DNA of 32,998 nucleotides from DATBRG01 sp036560445. GTDB lineage: Bacteria > Pseudomonadota > Gammaproteobacteria > Burkholderiales > Methylophilaceae. Positions 1 through 8,722 of the stretch are shown here, in pieces. Within the stretch, counting starts at the first letter, position 1. The number at the start of each line of letters is the position of its first letter. The DNA is taken from assembly GCA_036560445.1 (NCBI GenBank), contig DATBRG010000016.1, positions 1 through 32,998 on the forward strand. The letters are read 5' to 3'. The position numbers were made by a program, and so were the translations under genes. The notes beneath the pieces are model-generated. The model did no database searches. It saw nothing but the letters and a program-made list of their open reading frames with translations, and was not told the DNA's origin.

Positions 1-1
1 G

Positions 2-865
2 ATGACCGAAGACCTGCGCACGCAGATACGCGGGCTGGCCGAAGGCGCCAACCTGCTGGATCTAGCGGCCAGCGAGATCGTCTCCTCCACCACCCAGCTA
101 TCCGCCAGCACCAGTGAATCGGCTGTCGCCGTGAGCGAGACCACGACTACGGTAGAAGAAGTACGCCAAACAGCGCAGTTATCCAGCCAGAAAGCCAAAC
201 AGGTCTCCGACATCGCGCAGAAAGCCGCGCATAGTTCGCAGAGCGGACGCAAATCCAACGATGACGTGGTGGCTGGCATGGAACGCATCCGCCAGCAAAT
301 GGACGCCATTGCCGCCAGCATGGTACGGCTCTCGGAACAGGGCCAGGCCATCGGCCAGATTATCGCCTCAGTGGAAGACCTCTCCACACAATCCAACCTG
401 TTGGCAGTTAACGCCGCCATCGAAGCAGCTAAGGCCGGTGAACACGGCAAAGGCTTCAGTGTGGTGGCACAGGAGGTCAAGAGCCTATCTGAACAATCGC
501 GGCAGGCCACCAACCAGGTACGCACCATCCTGGGCGATATCCAAAAGGCAACGGCGACAGCAGTGATGGCCACTGAACAAGGCAGCAAGGCAGTAGAAGC
601 CGGCAGTCGGCAAACCGAAATCGCTGGAGAATCCATCCGGGAGTTAGCGGGTAGTGTGTCAGAAGCCGCACAAGCGGCGACCCAGATAGCGGCATCCAGC
701 CAGCAGCAACTGGTGGGAATAGACCAAGTAGCCAGTGCCATGGACAGCATCAAGCAGGCGAGTACGCAGAATGTAGCGAGTGCGCAACAGCTGGAGACCT
801 CGGCACGCAACCTGAGCGACCTTGGCCAACGGCTCAAGCAGATGGTTGCACGGTACAAGGTGTAG
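2..865 (+). CDS. Methyl-accepting chemotaxis protein, C-terminal part (5' truncated)
   Basis: Cytoplasmic signalling half of a chemoreceptor, which relays ligand occupancy to a CheA/CheW array at the membrane. The visible 287 residues are almost all helical coiled coil rich in Ala, Ser and Gln. The conserved hairpin tip lies at about residues 122-165 and includes NLLAVNAAIEAAKAGEHGKG, then FSVVAQEVKSLSEQS. Ala/Gln/Glu-rich stretches on both sides are typical methylation helices. The ATG near the left edge is probably internal, because no membrane segments, sensor domain or HAMP are visible; the gene should continue upstream. The C-terminus (RYKV) lacks a CheR/CheB-tethering NWETF-type pentapeptide. 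It is followed 31 bases later by a CheA-type kinase and then by cheB, so it is the likely receptor of this signalling cluster. The family is certain; the ligand is unknown. Confidence 0.93.
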   Translation: MTEDLRTQIRGLAEGANLLDLAASEIVSSTTQLSASTSESAVAVSETTTTVEEVRQTAQLSSQKAKQVSDIAQKAAHSSQSGRKSNDDVVAGMERIRQQMDAIAASMVRLSEQGQAIGQIIASVEDLSTQSNLLAVNAAIEAAKAGEHGKGFSVVAQEVKSLSEQSRQATNQVRTILGDIQKATATAVMATEQGSKAVEAGSRQTEIAGESIRELAGSVSEAAQAATQIAASSQQQLVGIDQVASAMDSIKQASTQNVASAQQLETSARNLSDLGQRLKQMVARYKV

Positions 866-896
866 GGACTAAGCCCAAGTTGAAAGCGAGCGTGTG

Positions 897-3173
897 ATGA
901 CCGGCAAAGATGACGATTTCCTTAAAAAGCTGCGGGCGACCTTCAAGGTCGAGGCTGCAGAGCATCTGCAGGCAATCACCAATGGTTTGCTGGAACTGGA
1001 AAAAACACCTACGCCAGAGGCGCAGCAAAAGATCGTAGAAATAGTATTTCGTGCCGCGCATAGTTTGAAAGGTGCAGCACGGGCTGTGGATTTCACCGAA
1101 ATCGAGGCCCTGTGCCAGTCCCTGGAAGAAGTATTTGCTGCCTGGAAGCGCCAGGATAGTGCTCCATCGCCTAGTATGCTTGATACCTTGCACCATGTTC
1201 TGGATGCCATTACTTCAATACTTGTCGGTTCCCCAGATTCCACAGTCTCATTTGATACTTGGTCGCTGCGTCAATCTCTGAGCCAGATAGAAACTGCCGT
1301 GCCGGCACCACCCGCAGCAATTTTACCGGTAATAGAGCCGGTAGAGGCTGCGCGCCCTCGTGCTGCCTATACAAGCAAGGCAGAAAAGGCTGTTCCCGAA
1401 GAAACCGTGCGCGTTGCCATAGCCAAGCTGGATGCACGGCTACTGGTGTCAGAAGAAATGTTGACTGCAAAACTTACAGCAGGGCAGCACGTATCTGATT
1501 TGCGTGATCTGGTACAGCGCTTTGAGGTTTGGAGAAATGAATGGGCGGCAGTCGAGCCGTATATCCGAGAGCTACGGCAGTCACGTAGTCGGGCGCCTGG
1601 CCAAAAGGAGCGACGTTCCAGTGCTGACTTGACACGGCTACTGGACTTTTTTGATTGGAGCCTGGATTACTTAAAATCATTAGAGAACAGGACAGCCCTA
1701 CTCGGCCGGACTGCGGGGCAGGATCACCATATTGTTGGCAAGTTGGTGGATGACCTGCTGGAAGACTCCAAAAATCTTCTGCTGTTGCCGTTTACGACAA
1801 TTTCGGCATCGCTGCCCAAGCTGGTACGCGATCTCTGCCGCGATCAGGGCAAAGAAGCTGACTTTACGATTCACGGTGACAACATCGAAATCGACAAACG
1901 TATCTTGGAAGAGATGAAGGATCCGCTGGTGCACCTGCTGCGCAATAGTATTGATCATGGCATCGAATTCCCCGAAGAGCGCATCCGGCTAGGTAAGCCA
2001 CCACGCGCGACAATTATTCTTGAGGCGTCACGCGTCAATGGTAACAAAGTGCAATTGCAGTTATCTGACGATGGAACTGGTATAGACATCCATAAAGTAA
2101 AACAGTCTGCCATCAAACATGGCCTGCTTCTGGCGGAAGAGGCTGAACAGCTTACTGAAGGTGAGGCGCAGGCGCTGATTTTCCAGTCGGCAATATCTAC
2201 CAGCCCGATTGTCACGGAATTATCTGGCCGCGGCCTGGGGCTGGCCATCGTAAGGGAAAAATCTGAGAAGCTGGGTGGAGAAGTCTCAGTTGAGAGTCAT
2301 CCGGGTTTGGGAAGCACGTTCCGAATCACTCTACCCGCAACGCGAGCAACATTTCGCGGCATTCTGGTCGAGGTGGCTGAAAGGTTATTCGTCGTACCCA
2401 CGACGCAGGTTGAGCGCGTAATACGCACGGGACCGGACGACGTTCAAACCGTGGAAGGTCGAGAAACCATCTCATTTGACGGTCGCACTGTGGCTTTGAT
2501 GCATCTGGCTGATGTGCTGGAATTGGCTAGGGAGCAGCATGCTAAACCAGCTACCGGCGTACCGGTTATCGTGATTGGCAGCGGTGACCTGAGTGTGGCA
2601 TTTGTCGTGGACGCTATTCTTGATGAGCAGGAAGTATTGGTTAAACCATTACGCAAGCCTTTATCGCGCGTGCGTAATATTGCCGCAGCCACGGTACTAG
2701 GTTCTGGCCGGGTGGCGCCTATTCTTAACGTAGCCGACCTACTCAAATCCGCGCGCAAGGCCGTCACCCCAACCCGGTGGATTGCCGAAGTGGCGCCAGT
2801 AGAAAATGCGGCTCAATCGATCTTGATTGCAGAGGATTCGATTACATCACGCATGCTGTTGAAAGGCATCTTGGAGTCGGCGGGTTACCAAGTTAAAACA
2901 GCGGTGGATGGGATGGAGGCATTCAGCATGTTGCGTGCCGAGAAGTTTGATCTGGTAGTTTCCGACGTGGAAATGCCGCGACTGAATGGATTCGACCTGA
3001 CAGCAAGAATACGAGCGGATAAGAAACTGGCGGAATTACCCGTGGTGTTGGTGACGGCGCTGGAAACCCCTGAAGACCGCGAGCGCGGCATTGATGCTGG
3101 CGCTGACGCTTATCTTGTCAAAAGCAATTTCGATCAGAGCAATCTGCTTGAAGCCCTGCGGCGGCTGATTTAA
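897..3173 (+). CDS. Hybrid chemotaxis-type histidine kinase CheA with C-terminal receiver
   Basis: Chemosensory kinase of the CheA class with a fused receiver (as in WspE/FrzE-like kinases), 758 residues. Visible order: HPt domain with phospho-acceptor His55 in AAHSLKGAARAV; linker and dimerisation helices; HATPase with N-box HLLRNSIDHGIE (about 346), DDGTGID (about 392) and GRGLGLAIV (about 444); CheW-like regulatory domain (about 480-620); receiver (about 642-758) with phospho-Asp690 in VVSDVEMP. The ATG at 897 is chosen because the AG-rich GAAAGCGAG sits about 7 bases upstream; a GTG at 894 in the same frame would add one residue. It should autophosphorylate under control of the upstream receptor and pass phosphate to its own receiver, to CheB or to the following receivers. 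The fused receiver suggests a non-flagellar output such as c-di-GMP or pili. The family call is firm; the output is inferred. Confidence 0.93.
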   Translation: MTGKDDDFLKKLRATFKVEAAEHLQAITNGLLELEKTPTPEAQQKIVEIVFRAAHSLKGAARAVDFTEIEALCQSLEEVFAAWKRQDSAPSPSMLDTLHHVLDAITSILVGSPDSTVSFDTWSLRQSLSQIETAVPAPPAAILPVIEPVEAARPRAAYTSKAEKAVPEETVRVAIAKLDARLLVSEEMLTAKLTAGQHVSDLRDLVQRFEVWRNEWAAVEPYIRELRQSRSRAPGQKERRSSADLTRLLDFFDWSLDYLKSLENRTALLGRTAGQDHHIVGKLVDDLLEDSKNLLLLPFTTISASLPKLVRDLCRDQGKEADFTIHGDNIEIDKRILEEMKDPLVHLLRNSIDHGIEFPEERIRLGKPPRATIILEASRVNGNKVQLQLSDDGTGIDIHKVKQSAIKHGLLLAEEAEQLTEGEAQALIFQSAISTSPIVTELSGRGLGLAIVREKSEKLGGEVSVESHPGLGSTFRITLPATRATFRGILVEVAERLFVVPTTQVERVIRTGPDDVQTVEGRETISFDGRTVALMHLADVLELAREQHAKPATGVPVIVIGSGDLSVAFVVDAILDEQEVLVKPLRKPLSRVRNIAAATVLGSGRVAPILNVADLLKSARKAVTPTRWIAEVAPVENAAQSILIAEDSITSRMLLKGILESAGYQVKTAVDGMEAFSMLRAEKFDLVVSDVEMPRLNGFDLTARIRADKKLAELPVVLVTALETPEDRERGIDAGADAYLVKSNFDQSNLLEALRRLI

Positions 3174-3188
3174 TGGGATAGAGATTTC

Positions 3189-4262
3189 ATGACCGATAAC
3201 AAGATCAACGTGCTGGTGGCTGAAGATTCAACGGTAATCCGTATGTTCCTTGTGCATCTGCTTGAGTCAGATCCGCAGATTCATGTGATTGGCGCGGTCG
3301 CTGATGGCCAGGCTGCGCTTGAATTCGTCGGTAAGAAAAAGCCGGATGTGATCCTGATGGATATTCATATGCCACGCATGGATGGTTTTGAAGCTACGCG
3401 CCGCATTATGGAAACGATCCCGGTGCCTATCATCATTTGCAGTGCCACCGCCAGCACCGAGGACATCGTTATCAGCTTCCGGGCGATGGAGGCCGGAGCC
3501 ATTGCCTGCATAGAGAAGCCTCGAGGTAGCGAGCATGGTAACTTTATGGAGATAGAAGAACACCTGCTGGAAACAATAAAACTGATGTCCGAAGTTAAGG
3601 TGGTGCGTAGAACGGCTCACTCGCAGAAAGCACCGTTACCGACAGAGTTGCGTTCCACGCGGGCACAAATCAGCCTAATCGGTATCGGCGCATCTACTGG
3701 CGGCCCTCCTGTCTTGCAAACTATCCTGGCTGAACTGCCTAAGGATTTTTCCGTGCCTATCCTGATAGTGCAGCATATTGCCCATGGGTTTCTGGCTGGC
3801 ATGGCTGAGTGGTTGAACCAGACAACCAGTTTGCAAATTCATATTGCTTCCCATGGCACGACCCCGCTGCCTGGTCATGTGTATCTGGCGCCCGATGATT
3901 TTCACATGGGCATCGGTATCAACGGTGCAATTGTTCTTACTAAAGAAGAGCCAGAAAACCACCTAAGGCCTTCAGTGTCATTTTTATTCCGTTCCCTGGC
4001 CAAGGTTTGTGGTGCGAATGCACTGGGATTGTTACTGACGGGAATGGGTAAAGATGGTGCCGAGGAATTGAAACTGATGAAAGACCAGGGTGCTATCACT
4101 ATCGCACAAGACCAGAAAAGCTCGGTAGTCCACGGTATGCCTGGTGCGGCCATTGCCTTGGGCGCCGCCATGCATGTGTTACCAGCGGGCAAGATTGCAG
4201 ATGCCTTGATTGCGCTGGTTAATCATAGAAAAAGTATTAGCAGGAGCATAGAAAATGCCTAA
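3189..4262 (+). CDS. cheB: Protein-glutamate methylesterase/deamidase CheB
   Basis: Response-regulator methylesterase that removes methyl groups from chemoreceptor glutamates for adaptation. The protein has 357 residues, normal for the family. The receiver spans about residues 7-130 with phospho-Asp58 (ILMDIHMPRMDG). The catalytic domain covers about 160-350, with nucleophile Ser169 in GIGASTGGPP, His196 in VQHIAHGF and Asp289 in LTGMGKDGA, the complete CheB triad. It begins 15 bases after the hybrid kinase and its last 8 bases overlap the next gene, so translation is probably coupled. A matching CheR methyltransferase is not in this window; it may lie upstream of base 1. No key residue is missing. 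Confidence 0.95.
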   Translation: MTDNKINVLVAEDSTVIRMFLVHLLESDPQIHVIGAVADGQAALEFVGKKKPDVILMDIHMPRMDGFEATRRIMETIPVPIIICSATASTEDIVISFRAMEAGAIACIEKPRGSEHGNFMEIEEHLLETIKLMSEVKVVRRTAHSQKAPLPTELRSTRAQISLIGIGASTGGPPVLQTILAELPKDFSVPILIVQHIAHGFLAGMAEWLNQTTSLQIHIASHGTTPLPGHVYLAPDDFHMGIGINGAIVLTKEEPENHLRPSVSFLFRSLAKVCGANALGLLLTGMGKDGAEELKLMKDQGAITIAQDQKSSVVHGMPGAAIALGAAMHVLPAGKIADALIALVNHRKSISRSIENA

Positions 4263-5508
4263 TTCACAAATAAAAATCCTGGTTGCAGAAGACAGCCCTA
4301 CCCAGGCCCAGCAGTTGCGGCATATTTTGGAGCAGCAAAAGTACCAAGTCAGTATTGCCAGTAACGGGCGCTTGGCGTTGGCGATGGCAGCAGAATTACA
4401 CCCCGCACTAATCATTAGCGATGTGGTCATGCCAGAAATGGATGGCTATGAGCTTTGCCGCAGGGTCAAAGCGGATACCACTCTACACGACACCCCGGTG
4501 ATTCTGGTGACCACGATGTCTGACCCGCATGATGTGATCCGTGGATTGGAATGTGGCGCTGATAACTTCGTCCTCAAACCATACGACGATCTTTATCTGC
4601 TGAGCCGCGTACGCTATGTGCTGGTGAATCGTGAAATGCGCCGGTCAGAATCGGCAGATATGGGAGTGGAAATCTACTTCAATAACCAGCGGCATTTCAT
4701 CACCGCTGATCGGCTGCAAATACTCAATCTATTAATGTCCACTTACGAAGCTGCTATCCAGCGCAACAAAGAACTTAATCGTAGTCAAGAGGAACTGCAG
4801 ATGCTCAATAGCCAACTCGATAACGCTAATAAGGAGTTGGAGTCTTTCTCTTACTCTGTGTCGCACGACTTGCGTGCGCCGCTACGGCACATTGATGGCT
4901 ATCTCGGGTTACTGGAGAAGCATATCGAAGACACATTGGATATCAAGGGCCGGGAATACCTGAGCGTGATCTCTGAGGCGGCTAAACAGATGGGCCGGTT
5001 GATTGATGACCTACTATCTTTTTCACGCATGGGGCGGGTGGAAATGATGCATGGCGAGATGGATGTACAGTTTCTGGTACAAGACGTCATTCGTGATTTG
5101 CAGACTGAAATCCAGGAGCGGAATATTGAATGGAATATCGCCGACCTACCGAAAATACAGGCCGATGAAGCCATGATGCGCCAGGTATTCGCCAATCTGC
5201 TGGCCAACGCCGTCAAATATACCCGTACTCGCAAGATTGCCAAGATTGAGATTGGGGTGGCGACCAACACAAAAGAAATCATATTTTTTGTGCGCGATAA
5301 CGGTGTCGGCTTCGATATGCAATACGTGCATAAACTATTCGGCGTGTTCCAGCGCCTGCACCGGGCAGAAGAATTTGAAGGTACCGGTATAGGCCTTGCC
5401 AACGTACGCCGTATTGTTGTCCGTCACGGAGGACGTACCTGGGCTGAAGGTAGCCCGGGCAAAGGCGCGACATTTTACTTTTCCCTGCCAAACTATAAAA
5501 AGGCCTAA
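4255..5508 (+). CDS. Receiver-histidine kinase (response regulator with HisKA and HATPase)
   Basis: Soluble 417-residue sensor kinase with an N-terminal receiver. The receiver occupies about residues 6-125 (phospho-Asp56 in IISDVVMPEMDG). A linker and coiled coil run to about 197. The HisKA H-box carries His204 in SYSVSHDLRAPLRHIDGY. The HATPase follows, with N-box VFANLLANAVKYT, G1 RDNGVGFD and G2 GTGIGLANVRRIV. This resembles bacteriophytochrome-type and other cytosolic kinases that partner with small Rcp1-like receivers, and exactly such a receiver lies 2 bases downstream. Its own receiver could accept phosphate from the upstream CheA-like kinase, making a relay. The start is supported by AGGAG at 4242-4246, 8 bases before the ATG. 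No transmembrane segment is present. Confidence 0.92.
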   Translation: MPNSQIKILVAEDSPTQAQQLRHILEQQKYQVSIASNGRLALAMAAELHPALIISDVVMPEMDGYELCRRVKADTTLHDTPVILVTTMSDPHDVIRGLECGADNFVLKPYDDLYLLSRVRYVLVNREMRRSESADMGVEIYFNNQRHFITADRLQILNLLMSTYEAAIQRNKELNRSQEELQMLNSQLDNANKELESFSYSVSHDLRAPLRHIDGYLGLLEKHIEDTLDIKGREYLSVISEAAKQMGRLIDDLLSFSRMGRVEMMHGEMDVQFLVQDVIRDLQTEIQERNIEWNIADLPKIQADEAMMRQVFANLLANAVKYTRTRKIAKIEIGVATNTKEIIFFVRDNGVGFDMQYVHKLFGVFQRLHRAEEFEGTGIGLANVRRIVVRHGGRTWAEGSPGKGATFYFSLPNYKKA

Positions 5509-5510
5509 TA

Positions 5511-5978
5511 ATGCACAACCTAAAACGCATCTTGCTGGCAGAAGACAATCTCCAGGATATTGCATTAACCCTTTCAGCACTCGAGGAATGTCATCTGGCT
5601 AACCAGGTCATGGTCGTCAGGGATGGTGCCGAAGCATTGGATTATCTCTATCGCCGCGGCGCTTATAGAGACCGTGACGATTGTCAGCCGGTGGTCATTT
5701 TTCTGGATATAAAAATGCCTAAGGTGGATGGTGTGGAAGTGCTGCGACAAATCAAGGCTGATTCAGTGCTACGTACGATACCAGTGGTCATGGTGACCTC
5801 CTCACGTGAACAGCAGGACCTGTTGCGTACTTATCAACTGGGCGTAAATGCCTATGTGGTCAAGCCTATCGATTTTGAGCAATTTGTTAGTTCCATTCAG
5901 GAACTGGGGCTGTTCTGGGCTGTGCTCAATGAGCCGCCACCTGGGAGCAAGCCTAAAGACGAGCAGCCCGGCGATTGA
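5511..5978 (+). CDS. Stand-alone response regulator (Rcp1-like receiver)
   Basis: Single-domain receiver of 155 residues. It has acidic residues E11/D12 after the first strand, phospho-acceptor Asp66 in IFLDIKMPKVDG, a switch Thr/Ser in VMVTSS and the conserved Lys in VVKPID. The extended loop after helix 2 (residues about 45-60, YLYRRGAYRDRDD) is typical of Rcp1-like regulators that pair with phytochrome-type or similar kinases. There is no output domain, so it must act by protein contact or as a phosphate shuttle. The gene follows the REC-kinase after only 2 bases, and that kinase is the likely partner. The C-terminal tail is Pro-rich and probably disordered. Confidence 0.92.
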   Translation: MHNLKRILLAEDNLQDIALTLSALEECHLANQVMVVRDGAEALDYLYRRGAYRDRDDCQPVVIFLDIKMPKVDGVEVLRQIKADSVLRTIPVVMVTSSREQQDLLRTYQLGVNAYVVKPIDFEQFVSSIQELGLFWAVLNEPPPGSKPKDEQPGD

Positions 5979-5996
5979 TTGGGGAAGAACTCGAAC

Positions 5997-6002
5997 AGGA
6001 GG
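5997..6002 (+). promoter_or_regulatory. Strong Shine-Dalgarno fixing the start of the REC-EAL gene
   Basis: A perfect AGGAGG lies 5 bases before the ATG at 6008. A longer reading frame could start at a TTG at 5975 overlapping the previous gene, but that TTG has no comparable ribosome site. The conserved receiver sequence also begins right after the ATG (MEDLIRILHLEDD), so 6008 is preferred. Confidence 0.75.
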
Positions 6003-6007
6003 TCAGA

Positions 6008-8692
6008 ATGGAAGACTTAATTCGAATACTACACCTGGAAGATGACCCGCTTGATATGGAGTTGATCAAGCACAAGTTGGCTACAGAGTACGCGAATTGC
6101 GACATTACATGGGTGAATGGCAAGCAGCCTTTTGAAGCGGCCTTGCGTCAGGGAAGCTTTGATTTGGTGCTGTCAGATTTTAACCTGCCTGATTATGACG
6201 GCATGTCGGCGGTGAAATATATCCGTAAGAACTATTCTAATTTACCGGTGATTGTGATTTCTGGTCAGCTTGGTGAGGAAGAGGCGGTAGAGTGCCTTAA
6301 GGCTGGCGCTACTGACTATGTACTCAAGCAGAGATTGCAGCGATTGTGTGCTGCTGTGCGCAGGGCATTGACCGAAAAAGCTGAACATATGGCACGACGT
6401 GAGGCAGAAGAAGAGCTTGCACGGCAGCATAAGTTTTTACGGCAGGTGATAGATTTAGATCACAATTTTATTTTTGCCAAAAACTATGAGGGCCGTTTTG
6501 TTTTAGTCAATCAGGCACTGGCAGAGGCTTATGGCATTTCAGTGGAGCACTTGTTAGATAGAACCGATGCTGACTTTAATAGCAATAAAGATGAAGTTGA
6601 ACAGTTTCGTCGGCACGATCTTTTCGTGATGGACACACTACAGGAAGTGTTTATTCCGGAAGAGAAAATCACCGATGCCACTGGCAAAGTGCGCTGGTTA
6701 CAAACAGTCAAACGTCCAATGCTATCCGGTAATGGTAGTGCGAATATGGTACTCGGCGTATCGGTAGATATTACCGAGCGAAAAAAACAGGAACAGCGTC
6801 TGGCCAGGCTTAACCGTGTGCACGCTATGCTAAGCGGTATCAATTCTGCGATTACCCGCATCCACGACCGTGATGTGTTGCTGCATGAAGCGTGTCGTAT
6901 AGCTGTAGAGGAGGGTGGCTTTAAGCTGTCATGGTGCGGTTTTATCGATAGCGAAGCGATGGAATTAACGCCACTGATCTGGGTTGGAGACGATCGAGGC
7001 GTACTAGATGGATTTCGTATCAGTCTGGGTAACAAGCCAACTAAAGACGGTTACGTCTTAGACAATACTACAGACCTGAACAAGCCCTTTGCGGTCAACC
7101 TTAGAGAGGTCAGTATTTATAGCCATCAAGGCAAAACCCCCAGGCGCGAAGATATCCTGCTAAAAAGTGGCTTTCAATCGTTTGCCTCACTGCCAATGAC
7201 GATTGATGGGCATATTGTTGGCGCCATGCAAATTTATTCAGAAGATGCGGACACGTTTGACCACGAGGAAATGGCGCTGCTTGAAACCCTGGCTGATGAC
7301 ATTTCATTCGCACTCAATTACCAGGAAAAACAAGCCGCGTTGAACTACGCTACCCTGTTCGATATGTTGACGGGCCTCCCCAACCGGCAACTTTTTCTAG
7401 AGCGTGCCGAGTTAGAGATTCAATCGAATATCAGAACCAATACTATGCTGGCGCTGGTTCTAATTGATATTCGCCATTTCGGCATGATTAACGATTCTTT
7501 CGGTAAAGAGGCGGGCGATCAGTTACTCAAACTAATTACACAGCAGCTAATTGAGAACGAGCCAGCCGTCCTGGCGCGTATTGGGGGCAACATTTTTGCC
7601 ATGGTTTTATCTGGATTACAAAACGATGCAGAGATTGCGCATGCATTGCAGAATTACCTTGTGAATCCTCTGGGCCGTCAATTCTCTATTAGTGATCATA
7701 AAGTGAATGTCACCACGCGTTGCGGAGTCGCATTATTCCCTAATGATGGTATACAGATTGAAGTGCTTGTTGGTAATGCCGAAGCTGCGCTGAAAAAGGC
7801 CAAACTGTCAGGTGAGGAATATCTGTTCTATACCTCGGATATCAATGCCAAGGTAACCGAGCAATTGCTGCTTGAGGACCAGTTGCGCCGGGCCATCATT
7901 GAAAAACAATTTGTTCTTTACTACCAGCCTAAAGTTGCTACTGATAATGGCCATCTGGTTGGTTTCGAGGCACTCATCCGCTGGATAAGCCCAGAGCGTG
8001 GGTTTGTGCCACCATTTGAATTCATTTCGATTCTGGAAGAGACCGGAATGATTCTGGAGGTGGGTAAATGGGTAACACAACAGGCAGCAACAGATTACCG
8101 CGAATGGCGGAAACTCGGGCTTAATCCGCCGCCGATTGCAGTCAACGTTTCAGCCATTCAATTGCGACACCCCGATTTTGTGAAAACCATTCGTGAAGCG
8201 TCTGGGTTTAAGGGATCTGGTGATATCGAGACAAAGGGTAAGAAATCTGCCAAACCAGATTCGATAGAAAGCATAGAAGAGGCTGCTGCGATTCATCTGG
8301 AAATCACTGAGTCTGTGTTAATGGAAAATATCGATTACATCATCCCATCATTACAGGCACTCAAGGATGAAGGGTTCCAAATTTCTATTGATGATTTTGG
8401 TACGGGTTATTCTTCATTCAATTATCTGACCAAAATACCGCTTAATACGATAAAAATTGACCGCTCTTTTATCACAGGCCTAAACACCCATCCTGGCCAG
8501 AAAACGATTGTTTCGACCATCATCCTGCTTGCACATGCACTTAAACTTAAAGTCATTGCCGAAGGGGTAGAAACCATCGAGCAGCATGAGGAACTGAGGC
8601 TCATGGGGTGCGATGAGTTGCAAGGTTATTTGCATGGGAAGCCTATGCCAAAGAGCGATGTCGAAGTTCTACTGAGACGGAATCGGACTTAA
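6008..8692 (+). CDS. REC-PAS-GAF-GGDEF(degenerate)-EAL c-di-GMP phosphodiesterase
   Basis: Cytosolic multidomain c-di-GMP protein of 894 residues. Order: receiver (about 5-120, phospho-Asp57 in LVLSDFNLPDYDG); coiled coil; PAS (about 140-260, ending in DITERKK); GAF (about 280-435); GGDEF-like domain (about 445-610); EAL domain (about 625-890). The cyclase signature is GGNIF instead of GGDEF/GGEEF (about 526), so synthesis is unlikely. The EAL domain keeps FEALIRW, LEITES, IDDFGTGYSS, IKIDRSF and AEGVET, so hydrolysis of c-di-GMP to pGpG is expected. A Lys/Ser/Glu-rich insert of about 20-25 residues sits before EITES (about 735-760). The receiver couples it to the upstream kinases; the PAS and GAF domains could add small-ligand control. 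The phosphodiesterase call is strong from motifs, but activity is inferred. Confidence 0.92.
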   Translation: MEDLIRILHLEDDPLDMELIKHKLATEYANCDITWVNGKQPFEAALRQGSFDLVLSDFNLPDYDGMSAVKYIRKNYSNLPVIVISGQLGEEEAVECLKAGATDYVLKQRLQRLCAAVRRALTEKAEHMARREAEEELARQHKFLRQVIDLDHNFIFAKNYEGRFVLVNQALAEAYGISVEHLLDRTDADFNSNKDEVEQFRRHDLFVMDTLQEVFIPEEKITDATGKVRWLQTVKRPMLSGNGSANMVLGVSVDITERKKQEQRLARLNRVHAMLSGINSAITRIHDRDVLLHEACRIAVEEGGFKLSWCGFIDSEAMELTPLIWVGDDRGVLDGFRISLGNKPTKDGYVLDNTTDLNKPFAVNLREVSIYSHQGKTPRREDILLKSGFQSFASLPMTIDGHIVGAMQIYSEDADTFDHEEMALLETLADDISFALNYQEKQAALNYATLFDMLTGLPNRQLFLERAELEIQSNIRTNTMLALVLIDIRHFGMINDSFGKEAGDQLLKLITQQLIENEPAVLARIGGNIFAMVLSGLQNDAEIAHALQNYLVNPLGRQFSISDHKVNVTTRCGVALFPNDGIQIEVLVGNAEAALKKAKLSGEEYLFYTSDINAKVTEQLLLEDQLRRAIIEKQFVLYYQPKVATDNGHLVGFEALIRWISPERGFVPPFEFISILEETGMILEVGKWVTQQAATDYREWRKLGLNPPPIAVNVSAIQLRHPDFVKTIREASGFKGSGDIETKGKKSAKPDSIESIEEAAAIHLEITESVLMENIDYIIPSLQALKDEGFQISIDDFGTGYSSFNYLTKIPLNTIKIDRSFITGLNTHPGQKTIVSTIILLAHALKLKVIAEGVETIEQHEELRLMGCDELQGYLHGKPMPKSDVEVLLRRNRT

Positions 8693-8722
8693 ATCACTAG
8701 TGAAATTCGGGAGAAACACTCA

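Noticed and set aside
4899..5402. 167-codon open frame on the - strand
   Set aside because: Antisense to the HisKA/HATPase region of a complete kinase.
6529..7035. 168-codon open frame on the - strand
   Set aside because: Antisense to the PAS-GAF part of the REC-EAL protein; Ser/Arg-rich low-complexity translation.
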